64,000 nucleotides of DNA from NCBI RefSeq assembly GCF_050948215.1, contig NC_135158.1:8913822-8977821 (forward strand), read 5' to 3'. Within the stretch, counting starts at the first letter, position 1. The number at the start of each line of letters is the position of its first letter. Origin of the DNA: Halictus rubicundus (Eukaryota; Arthropoda; Insecta; Hymenoptera; Halictidae). Below, piece by piece: positions 26,461 through 36,270 of this stretch. Below the pieces are notes generated by a model. It saw only the letters and a list, made by a program, of their open reading frames with translations, made no database searches and had not been told where the DNA came from. The position numbers were made by a program, and so were the translations under genes.

Positions 26461-27237
26461 TTAACAGACAGCGCCGAGTCGGACAGAGAACGGAAAGAAA
26501 AATCAAGTCGATAGGCGTTTAAGAGGCATCAGAGAGTTATGGTACAGGTGCTCTATGGAGCGTGATACTCTCAAGTACACCGGCTACGTGGTGGTTTCGT
26601 GGCGAGGGGGGAGATTGTGGTTTTCAGCATCGAAACGCGGATTCGCCGGCTCCTGGAAGACAGCATAGCCAACGAATCATTCTGCTTAGAATGTTAAACC
26701 GTGTTCCCGTGTTCCGTAATCCTGTAAATTCCATTAGGTCAATTTTCTCGGCATCGCGAGCGGGAACGCGGCGCAACGATCTCGAGCACGACGCCCGATT
26801 CTTCAAGGTCTTCCAAGGTCTTTCCAGGGGTCTTCGAGGCCGGCCAAGTCGCGTTTCGATGCCGAGGGACGCGCTGCAAGGATTGCACCAGGCAAATGGA
26901 CACGGTGCCAACGTGACAACTACGGAAACATAAGCCTCTAAACGTGTGTCAAGGGTTTCTCAGAGTCTGGTGCAGTCCATTTTCCCTGGCGCGGCAGAGC
27001 CATAGTCCGTTGCGTGACACGCGCGATCGAGTAGCATGATCAGGCGGTTACTTCTCTATCTACAACGTCATCACTGCGTATCATACGGACGAACACGTTA
27101 TTATCGGCTATACTTTGGCTCGGCGATTCGTTTCATGGAACGCATTATGGCTCTGCGGAGTCACTGAAAAGCGGAAATCAAACTAAAACGGGGCGCAGGA
27201 CCAGCACTCTGCCAGGAGATTAATAGAGGAAGAGAGA

Positions 27238-27290
27238 AAGAGAAGGGATAGAGAAAGAGAGTGAGAGAGAGAGAGAGAGAGTGAGAGAAT
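27238..27290. repeat. (GA)n run beside last exon B
   Basis: Imperfect GA repeat on the plus strand, CU in the transcript, starting about 20 nt after the TAG of candidate exon B, so it would be in its 3'UTR. Confidence 0.85.
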
Positions 27291-27309
27291 GCTGATTTGG
27301 CGAATCGCG

Positions 27310-27394
27310 CTACCACGGTCGATAATTGGCTGTGGTGGACATGGCAGAGTACGGATCCTGGCCGTGAGGAATGCTGGGTATGTAATAATCGTGG
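27310..27394 (-). CDS. mub: mub last exon B (candidate): HDYYIPSIPHGQ tail
   Basis: Behind an AG acceptor (cataacttggtag) an 85-nt stretch takes the AG left by the KH3 exon, forms AGC (Ser), and reads HDYYIPSIPHGQDPYSAMS then TTANYRPW and a TAG stop. The Y/P/H-rich composition, short length and perfect phase argue for a real alternative last exon of mub, replacing tail A. It lies 3.4 kb after the KH3 donor and before exon A in transcript order. Directly after the stop the transcript strand is a long CU-repeat (27238-27290). The polypyrimidine tract before the acceptor is mediocre, which would fit regulated use. Seen: frame, phase, acceptor. Inferred: that it is transcribed and spliced. Confidence 0.62.
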
Positions 27395-28041
27395 CTACCA
27401 AGTTATGAGCGGGTACAGAAGTAACGGGTGGATTGATGAATATTCGGTCGCTATTAAATGCAGTAGTAAATTATGAGTGACAATCTGGAATAAAATATAA
27501 TGGATTATAATTATAACGTGGGGGTGGGCAGGGAGAAAAAGTGTTCTCTTTTTTTCGGTTTTCTTTTTTCTTTTCCGTTCGGCTAGATTCTCGGTTGGAA
27601 TCGCGCAATCGTCGGGGAGATCGGGTTCGGTGATACTTTTTTCGCAAAGGGGTGTGTTCTTTCGGACAGTTCGATTATTATTATTTTTTTCTTTTGGACG
27701 CGGTCGATCATCTCGAATCTCGTCGACGACTACGTTAGTACTCGTACTTTAGCATTCGATTGTCGCCGTTTTCTTTCCTTTTTCTTGTTAGCAATTATGT
27801 GAACGGGGGAAGAGTAGGGTGATTAGTCCCAATGCCACGTGTTTAGGAGACAAAACAGGATGTACGCCTGCAACCGTGGACATTCACTAGTCGGACACAG
27901 TAATGAACAACAGCGGGGAGGTATGCGAGAGAAAACAAATCGGGAGAACGTATTGATGCGTTTGCTGTGGTGACCTTTGGCGAAGGGGTGGTTTCGCGTG
28001 GATGATGTGATGGACCTGCCCGAACGACTTCTAAAAATCAC

Positions 28042-28500
28042 CTCTTCATTTTCAAGCAAATGTATTCTAGTCTAAAGATCCCTTGTTAACACTTTGAACG
28101 CCACACCAGAAACCCGAAAAATTCCATAAAATCAAAGTAAGTTGTTTAATGAAATAAAAATCGCAAAAAATTGAATGTATGATACTGAGTAATCCTCCAA
28201 CTCTCTTGCATGTTACAGATCCTAATCAAGTTCAGTACAATGAATATATCAACGTAAAAATTCATTTTAAAACCTGCACAAATAATTCCGTCAGCCACAT
28301 ATGGGTGACGTGGCATTCAACGTGTTAATTTTCAAGTAAATGTACTCTGGCCACTAGATTCCTTCTTAATTTTCAGGTAAATGCACTCTAATTTAGTGAC
28401 AAATGTCACTCTGTAATTTTCAACTGAATGCGCTCCAGTTTAGTCGCTAGATTTCTTTTTAATTTTCAAATAAATGTACTCTAGTTCAGTCACTATACCA
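28042..28500. repeat. Degenerate tandem repeat, period about 41-47 bp
   Basis: About five units share TTAATTTTCAAGTAAATGTA, CTCTAG and AGATTCCTTC-like blocks, starting near 28042, 28325, 28366, 28412 and 28459. The first and second units are separated by the TTAA element. Confidence 0.7.
28086..28328. mobile_element. TTAA-flanked MITE-like element inside a tandem repeat
   Basis: TTAA is present at both ends (28086-28089, 28325-28328). The ends are CACTTTGAACGCCAC and GTGGCATTCAACGTG (13 of 15 bases match as inverted repeats), leaving a 235-bp body without coding. The flanks rejoin into a unit of the surrounding tandem repeat, so this is a precise insertion. TTAA target duplication is typical of piggyBac-type elements. 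Confidence 0.72.
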
Positions 28501-28985
28501 TTTTCTTTATGACTACAATGATCAGAGCTTCTTTGTCCCGAATAATATCACGGAAGAGACAAGAAAATTCATATTTATTGCTTACATCTACTTCAGTGCT
28601 TCAACCATTTGCGTCATAAGGAAATATGAAAAGAAGGTCTTTATCACCAAACTTTGTTTTCATTATATTTAAGTACAAAAATGACTACAAGTAAAAGAAC
28701 TTCATATTTCAGCATTATAAGAAAACAAAATCAGAATTACTACTTTCATCTCCAGCAACACCCTCCATTTCTATTTTTTGGCTAACAAATGATAATATCT
28801 CTATTTCGATCCAGAGTATTAAAATTCCCAATGGATTGCTCACTTTATAGCGAATCAATTAAGTCTACAATCATGCCTGGAAGAAGCACCTCCAGAAATA
28901 TTTTCTAAATGTACTCGAACGCAAGATGCTCTGTTCAAAGAGCAGCGACTTTACCCGAACACTCGGTTCGCGTAAACTCTAGGAG

Positions 28986-29814
28986 TCAGTCGGACAGGCC
29001 GGGGGCGAACGGGGTAATTTTGCCACGGGGCTCGAGTGTAAACGCATTCGGCAAATAATGATCGAAACGTGCAGTCGAAATCAACAGAGGTCTGTAATCG
29101 AGGAAACAAAACATATTCAGCGCTAAAAAGCGGTAGAGGGTTTCTTGCGAGGGCCTTCGCCAAAGGGGGTTAGATATATGTATATATATATATATCCGAT
29201 CGACAAACAGCAAAAAGTAAACGAATAAAAACAAATATATATACATATATACGTATAAAAAAAAAGAGAAACAGAAAATCCGTAATCGAAAAGGAGGAAA
29301 GTAGAACCGATTGTTATATGCGCGGGACTCTGCTCTGGGATTCTTGTAAAATATCGGCGTTGCCACAGGTATTCGGTTCGACTGCGCGTGTCGTTTTCTG
29401 TCGTATCGTTTTCTTTTTCTCTGTGATATTCTCTTTTCTTTGAAAATAATTGTATTGCTTGAAAGGACAGCCAGCGACAATGGGAAACAGATGTTGAGCG
29501 GAGATGTGTCTGCAGGATACTCAGGGTACTGGGCCTGGAAAGCAGGACCTGGAAATAAAGGATTAAGATATCCTCTTCCGTCGTGGCCGACGCGCGTTGG
29601 ATGTCTTCCGGCGACTCCGGCGTTGATGACGGTGGTGAACGGTCGTTGTCCCTCCGTGCGCTGGCGACGTCTTCGAAAATTGCTATGCAACCTTATCACT
29701 ACGATATAGATGTATATCTCACCTGTGTACGCTAGAGAGACCGAGGTGGCGTTACGATCGTCGCATGCACGAGAACGTGACACACGAGGAGGCGAACTCC
29801 GCGTGAGATTACGT

Positions 29815-29846
<32 letters not shown>

Positions 29847-29996
29847 CGTTTTCACCGGTACCGCCATCTCTCTCGACCGACATTTCGAAAAGTATCCTTT
29901 CCCAGCGAGCGCGCCGGTCGACGACGTACAATTTTCTCTCTCTCTTTCTCTCTCACACACATACACACACACACACAGTGTCTGACGACGTTCCAA
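28986..29996 (-). other. 1-kb open frame with a possible exon pair
   Basis: A minus-strand frame stays open for 336 codons, unusual for this AT-rich region, although part is microsatellite. Inside it are a strong donor (ACACAGgtgaga, exon edge 29723) and a strong acceptor (cctttatttccag, exon edge 29548) 174 nt apart. Joining them in frame gives ...SVSLAYTG then PAFQAQYPEYPADTSPLN, a P/Y-rich peptide resembling PCBP tails. The upstream limit of the first exon is not clear: no good phase-2 acceptor was found to link it to KH3. Since 174 is divisible by three, the frame is also open if unspliced. It might be another alternative tail of mub, or chance. Confidence 0.3.
29814..29845. repeat. (CT)n microsatellite
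   Basis: A CT run with one TTT interruption inside the 1-kb open minus frame; it encodes an RE-repeat there. A second CT/CA run lies at 29934-29980. Confidence 0.85.
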
Positions 29997-30423
29997 TCAT
30001 TTTTCATATTTAAAGCAACGTACTCTCACTGGGAGGAAGGACACAACAACCTCGTTGACCGGCGCGCGTTCCGCGGGCAGATAATAATAATAATAATACT
30101 AACAATAACAAACATGATGAGAGATGTCGCGATGACGGCAATTCGACTATTCCCCGTTAGTCTGACTGATCACCTTCGAAGACACCAAGGCTAAGAAAGG
30201 TCCAATTACGGGAGAAACGAGTAACACAAAGACAGAGACGAAAAAGAGGGGTTTACTTTCTGGGGCATGGGGGTTTTTCTTCTTTTTTTGTCCGTCATGG
30301 GTCGTTTCTGAGACGTGTGTTTTGTATACGTCATCTACACCGGCGACGTACACAACCCGAAAACACGGTTTCGGCGTGATCGCCGATATTGAGGAAGAAA
30401 GAAATCAGAAAGTTTTATTTTCA

Positions 30424-30471
30424 GGGGGGTGTGGGGGGTTCGGGGGTGTGGGGGCAGGTGTTCAAGGGGGG
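30424..30471 (-). promoter_or_regulatory. C-rich cluster downstream of KH3 donor
   Basis: The transcribed strand has at least five runs of five or six C in 48 nt (plus strand: GGGGGG, GGGGGG, GGGGG, GGGGG, GGGGGG). It lies 302-350 nt into the intron after the KH3 donor, where the alternative tails diverge. PCBPs bind such C patches, and the plus strand could form a G-quadruplex. A regulatory role is inferred. Confidence 0.45.
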
Positions 30472-30773
30472 ACACATGTATCGCGATCTACCGTAAAACG
30501 TAGCCGGGACGAGTTCGACTTTGTTTCGATTGGGGGTTTTCAAGCGGTTTGTTCGGTTTGATCGAACGGTGCACACGGTGAATATGTATGTATAATATTT
30601 CGTTGAACATTATATATGTATATTCGAACGTGGAACCGTTCCCCACGAAGAAGGTGTGACATAACAGATCTACGGGGGTCCGGTGTTCCTCTGAACGGAC
30701 CCTCCGTGTCCCTAATCTCTCGGTAACCATTGGCATTTACAGTGTGTGCTCTCTGGGTACCGGCGGTACTCAC

Positions 30774-31053
30774 CTCATATTGATGAGATATTGTGCCAAT
30801 GCCACGGCGTCCTGATTTCCGGTAATGGTGATCGTACGATCCGTGGCTCCGCCCTCCCTCTCCTCGCAGTTACTGATTCTGATCATCGCGCCGGAAATCT
30901 GACGGATCTCGGCGATCTTGCTGCCGCCCTTCCCGATGATACAACCGATCAACTCGTTTGGCACAGTCAGCTCGTGCGTCTGATTATTCGCTGCCGGCTG
31001 TTGCCTGTTTGTGTTGCTGGTGCGTAGCTGGCTGCCGGCTAGTGCTGCTAGTG
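30774..31053 (-). CDS. mub: mub exon: KH3
   Basis: A 280-nt exon runs from acceptor ggtttggttgcag to donor ATGAGgtgagt. It encodes ALAALAGSQLRTSNTNRQ, an N/Q-rich hinge, then KH3: HELTVPNELIGCIIGKGGSK with the GKGG loop, IAEIRQISGAMIRISN, an acidic variable loop (CEEREGGATD), RTITITGNQDAVALAQYLIN and M. All PCBP KH3 landmarks are present (LIGCIIG, IRQ.SGA.I.I, ITITG, LAQYLIN). It ends in phase 2, leaving AG, so the next exon supplies the third base of an Arg or Ser codon. This is the branch point for the alternative tails at 24703-25081, 27310-27394 and 16211-16295. Confidence 0.95.
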
Positions 31054-31520
31054 CTGCAACCAAACCATTCAAACCGGTTGCTCCTTTAATTAAATTCATT
31101 ACTCGATATATGCAACGACCTAATAGATCGCGGAAAACGTGTGGACGTAACTCTCGAAACAAAGATCAACGGAAGTCTTGGCAGACATTCCAGCTTATTC
31201 GAACTATCAAAGAACCAATCGATTCCTGATTGGTCCATACAATTGGCAGAAACAATCGTCTGCTTAAGAGAATATGTAAATTTACGAATGAGTTACAGTT
31301 AGCATCCACTTCGGAAGTGAAAGCGTGTTAGCTGTGTGCAAGAATAATTGCGGTTTTGAGGACATTTTTTGAAAGACCACTCGAGCTTTAACCCTAATGG
31401 CAATAACCAAAATTTTATATATTCGTAGTTTCAAATCATATATTTGTGCCTGAAACGTACACTAATTTGTGGTCGTCCACCGCTTTTGCTATAACCAAGG
31501 GTTACAATAGACGGTGGTGT

Positions 31521-31707
31521 TTAACACTGGAACTACCGAACCAGTCAAAATGACCGATCTCTTCTTTCACGATTACTGAAACTATGAAAACGTTTCCACG
31601 AGAAATATTTTAATATATCTGACAAAAACCTGAGCAAATTCAATCTTGCTGTTATTATAAAGGGATAAGTCTAAGTCACGTTTAGGGCTCGGTAGTTCTA
31701 GTGTTAA
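31521..31707. mobile_element. TTAA-flanked MITE-like element in the 719-nt intron
   Basis: TTAACACTGGAACTACCGAA at the left and CGGTAGTTCTAGTGTTAA at the right form inverted ends with TTAA on both sides; the element is 187 bp with no coding. It lies 66 bp past the donor at 31773. A related single end occurs at 33112 (TTAACGCTACAACTACCGG). Confidence 0.68.
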
Positions 31708-31772
31708 GGCGCCGCGACCGCAATTATTCTTTCACAGAGACCTAGTAAACTGAAGTTTGGTCGTGTTCTCAC

Positions 31773-31869
31773 CTGCAGGATTAAGCCCGCCAGTGTTGGC
31801 AGGTGTGGCCAGGCCTCCGAGGCCGAGAGCCGCGAGCCCAGCCAATGGATTGCTACCGAGCTTTCCCAT
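31773..31869 (-). CDS. mub: mub exon: G/L/A-rich linker before KH3
   Basis: A 97-nt exon runs from acceptor gttgttacag to donor CCTGCAGgtgag. It encodes MGKLGSNPLAGLAALGLGG followed by LATPANTGGLNPA plus one base, so it ends in phase 1. The KNP/SNPLA..LAALGLGGLA pattern followed by an NTGG(L/I)NPA motif is what I recall from insect mub linkers. Incoming phase 0 accepts either linker donor (50011 or 49729). The one spare G combines with CA at the start of the next exon to form GCA (Ala). The exon was not visible as a long ORF and was found from the splice sites and family pattern. A TTAA-flanked inverted-repeat element begins 66 bp downstream of its donor. Confidence 0.9.
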
Positions 31870-32760
31870 CTGTAACAACGACGAAGACATCCATCGCTCA
31901 ACAAAAAAAAAAAAGAAAAAGGAACCACAGCTGCCGACTCTGAACGAATTCGTTCAAGTGCTTCAGGGGGTATACGAAGACACCGATAAAAGTATATAAT
32001 GTATACATATATAAATATGTATATCTAAAAAGGGAGTATATATTAATCTGCCTGCTTCCTCGCGCGTCTCGCATTCCGAGGATCGTTGATTACAGGAAAC
32101 GGAAGAATCATCGAACAAGTTTGTCAAACGGAACTGAACAAGAACAACGAAAAGTGATACAGAAGAATAATACCAGAAAAAATAGAAAGAAAAGAAACGA
32201 GAACAAAAACGAAGTGAAATCAAGTCGAACATCGATGGTCAAGAAATTTTCCAAAAACAAAAGAATGACTTTGTTCGTTCTGATCCTTCGTCGAACAAAT
32301 GATCTTCCATCGATCGTCTCGGGAGAATTCGTTTAGGCGATATATCCCGTCGACTATGCGGACAGTCCTGACTTCCTGGGACCGATCCGGAACGTGTCCG
32401 CGATTCTCGACGAGCATATCCCGACCATAAGTTTCGCGCATTCGCCAACGCTTCCGGGTCTCTCGTGTGTCGGACACTGCTCTCTCAGCCGTCAACGAAC
32501 TCGATAACCAATGGAAATGAAATTATATGGAAACGATAAACTGAAACCGTGCCGGACTGGCATGAACGACCGATATACTGGAATCCGAGCGTGTCTCCGC
32601 GCTGATTCGATATTTCCTGCCGGCCAATTCCGCCAATCAGACACCGACCACTCGTTCCGGGAAGACTGTGCCCGCACCTCGCGTGCGAATCAGTTTCGAA
32701 CAGGTCGGATCGGATCGATTCTCGGCCCGGCGAATGCTTCGTGGAACAGAAACTGGGATC

Positions 32761-32790
32761 GGGGGGACGAAGAGAGGGGGGTGGGGGCGG
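32761..32790 (-). promoter_or_regulatory. C-rich patch in large intron
   Basis: The minus strand reads CCGCCCCCACCCCCCTCTC followed by further C, about 0.9 kb before the acceptor at 31870. It is a possible PCBP site or G-quadruplex motif on the other strand. Confidence 0.3.
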
Positions 32791-34427
32791 CTACGCGAGA
32801 ATTTATCGAGTCCTCCAGTTTCTCGTGGCACGAAATTAGGCTGCCGGCTGCGATCCGGCGATCTATGCCCACATATTACCACCGCGTAATTGCGCGACTG
32901 TACAGAGTGACTCAAAATCGGTTACCGATATCCAGCCAGATACGGTGGTATCGGCTTACGGGGACGGCGGCCGTTGGCTGCATGTTTGGTCAATTTTTTA
33001 TCGTGAAATTGGGGAAAAAAGTATTACAACGTCACACAAAACGAATGCACCGAATAAATTGTACTAACAATTTTTAGAGGAAGAGCCTGTAATAGAAATT
33101 TGTTTCGTTATTTAACGCTACAACTACCGGATGAATCGAAATCACTAGTTTCTGATTTTTGATTTTATAATCATTGGAGTTATGAAAGTGTTTTCACGAG
33201 AAATGTTCGAATAGACGTCCTTGTTCAGGCACATGTGATTGCAAAAGTTGTAAAAGACCAGAATAAAGAGATTTTGTCATTATTATAAAGCAATCTGCGT
33301 TTTTCGAATAACATCAGTTGTGTCGGAAAATTTGAAACTCAAGCTTGGAATTCGTGAGTCGATGATTCGTTAATTGGTTTACTATTTATTTTAAATAATT
33401 TCACTGTGTACGACTCGAAATTGACCTCCTATGCACTATTCGCTACTAACGATGATCTACACTCTGTGTCACTGAAAGTATTTGGCTTTTCTTTTGAATC
33501 AACCTGTATGACGATGACCTCTAATCCGATTCAATTATTCACGAGACACAGAACGTTCCAGGATTTTTTTTCTGCAATTTTGTAGAGAGAGAGAGAGAGA
33601 GGGGAGGGGGGAATTATATAAACTTGGATGTATGAAAACATATTAAAAATTACAATTCTGTAAAATACCTTCCACACTGTCGTTTACGCAATTTCTTTTC
33701 ACCGAATGAAACCCACCGATGCAACTAACATAATTATTATCAGCGATTCAGTTGCTATTCTTTTGAAATCAGTTACAACTGTTCTCTAAAATTCTGGAAC
33801 GTCCTGTACAAGGTAAAACTCGTATTTTCGAAAACAGAAACTCTTTAGTCCTGGAAAATCTTCCATTCGAAATGCAACTATCTCTTTGTTAAACCTAAAA
33901 AACGTTCACTGCTAACCAAATACAGTTAATTTCTTCATTTCGGGAACAGCTAGTTTAACCGTTTGTGGACGATGATTTTTAAAAATATGCCAATATTTTC
34001 TCAAGCGAAAATTATCAAGCAAGATTATCGAGGTGTCCGGAACAGTTTCCGTGATCCAACACGTCTCAGCTCGGCAAGGCCGACAAAAAGAAAGCTAAAC
34101 TATAGATCGGCGACGAAAGAAGCCAACGTTCTTCTCTAGATCTAAAGTACAGGGGGGATGATCTCTCGTCGGGAAACGAGTCGCTCGACACGATGTGTAT
34201 GGCAAAATGTACAGCTCTGTATTCTGGAGATCGCTTCGCGTCATTGGGGACCGGAAGTCGAGGGATCCCGAACGCGTTAATAAACTGGACAGACAGAATC
34301 ATTGTGACCAAGGGGGATGCGATTGGAACAAACTTGTCCGAGAAACAGAAAAACCTTTTCTGGGACTGAAACCGAACCTATTAGGGATGCTTGGGTGAAA
34401 AGTGGAACGATCTCGGGGGAGGGGGGA

Positions 34428-34485
34428 GAGAGAAAGAGATAGAAAGAAAGAGAAAGAGAGAGAGAGAGAGAGAAAAAGAGAGAGA
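34428..34485. repeat. Imperfect (GA)n run
   Basis: GA-rich sequence with AGAAAG interruptions in the large intron; CU-rich in the transcript. Confidence 0.8.
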
Positions 34486-35960
34486 CGAGGTGGAGACGAA
34501 AAACCGTGACAGCATGCATCTACGTAACTGAAGAACACGCTTCACAATGGTTCGGTTTCGTTGCGCCTGAATGGCACTTAATCGAAACGATCCTGGCTCG
34601 ATCGTCTTCGTTTTCGAAATCGGTGCAGCTGGTTTTTAGATTTCGACGTTGCTGATTAGACGATCGTGTTCCGAACCGCTTCGGAATTTTGATTCGTTAT
34701 ATCCTCGTGGCCGAATTAATCGAGCTGAAAAACGTAGACTTCTTTTTGCATATTAATCGTGATCCCGGATTGGCGGAGATGTTCGGATTGGTCGATGAGC
34801 TTTATGCATGACTTCGGAATTACACGCCTCTTGATTGGGCGAATTTTTATACCTTTTTCTCGTCTCCGAATCGAAACGAGATTGAACAATCGACAGTGAA
34901 TATTGTGCCGTCTTTGTCGAGGTTGGACTGCGGTTATTTTTCAATGAGAAAAACGAGTGCGTGGGAATATAAAGCACTATTATATATTTTTCAATTTATT
35001 AAAATCGATAGAATTACGTAGAATTGTTCCAGTAAATTATTGTCTTGCATAAAAACCTGCAGTCCAGCCACGATTAATTATGAGAAGTTGAGAAACTTCT
35101 ATTCTCAGACAGTATTTAAATAATTTTGAAAATCTCATGTTAACTGACGGGCATAATTGATTCTTTGAAAACATAATAATTTCGTCGCGCTTTTGCCAAA
35201 ATTTACACTGCTTTTACAGTAATTCTGTTTTCGATCCGGAGGGTTATCGTAAAAATTACTTGCCTGTTAATCACTACCACCGGCAAAAACTGTTGCATAC
35301 AGTTCACATAAATATTTAGCGAATGTTCGCTAAAAGGTCCAATTAAAATATATCCGAACGAAAAATTTGGAAGTAGAAACAAACAAGCGCATGTACGCAT
35401 TTACGTTGCGAAATCACGGGAATTCGCCGAGCAAACTCATCGACCGTCCTAAAAATAAGCGGCGATTAATTTGTAATTATAACAGGTAACAGAGCGGCGC
35501 AACGAACCAATGTAAAACGTTAATTACTGCAAAATATCTCCGGTTAAAATCGCGACGGTGAAACGGGAGCTTGCGATGGCTAATTACTACCGATCGCAAA
35601 ATTCGAAAAATGGCGTGTCCATGATGAATGACGTCTCGGGACGAGCTATAAATGAAACGAACAACGAGAAAACTAAAAAGGATAGAGAAAAAAAAATATA
35701 CATATATATATAATTAAACAAATTCGAACATGAAGAATGCATTCTCTCTTGCTCCTTGCTGTGAGGAGGATCGAAATGGCGGGGTAGAGATCTAGGATTT
35801 CTTTCTCTTCGTGTATGTATAAACTGTGTCCTAGAAAACATGAAATCCGAAAAAAGTATCATTTCATCTACTTGCAGTATCGTCTAGGCTAGCCTGTATG
35901 CTCGCGGTATAGTTACACAGTACGTATGCTATGCGTCCTTGAACGTTGCAAACGCCGTCC

Positions 35961-36270
35961 TATAGTCGGATCAAAATTTTTCCGGTCGCTTCTTCGGTCA
36001 AAATTCTGCGAACGTTATTTCCTCAAAATAAATTCGGAATTCTTTCGTTCGAGATACGCTTGCTGTCAGGTGGATTGAAAGAAATCAAAATTTTACGATA
36101 TAAAAAGGAGACGGCTGCTTTTAGTGTCCACGACGGTCTACTAAATTTTGATTCTCCTGCAGGCAAAGTTTAAGTTTTACAAACAAGCTAGATGCAACGT
36201 AAATTCGGCAAACGATAGGGGTAGTTCATCAACGACCTCGAACGTGGAGCTTCTTTTTGATCCGGCTATA
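35961..36270. mobile_element. TA-flanked inverted-repeat element
   Basis: TATAGTCGGATCAAAA and TTTTTGATCCGGCTATA are inverted ends (15 of 16) about 310 bp apart. Further copies of the end motif at 36380 and 36444-36456 suggest a second, shorter copy alongside. Confidence 0.5.

Noticed and set aside
32511..33077. 188-codon plus-strand open frame
   Set aside because: Composition is irregular, a 92-codon frame overlaps on the other strand, and no domain or promoter is recognisable.
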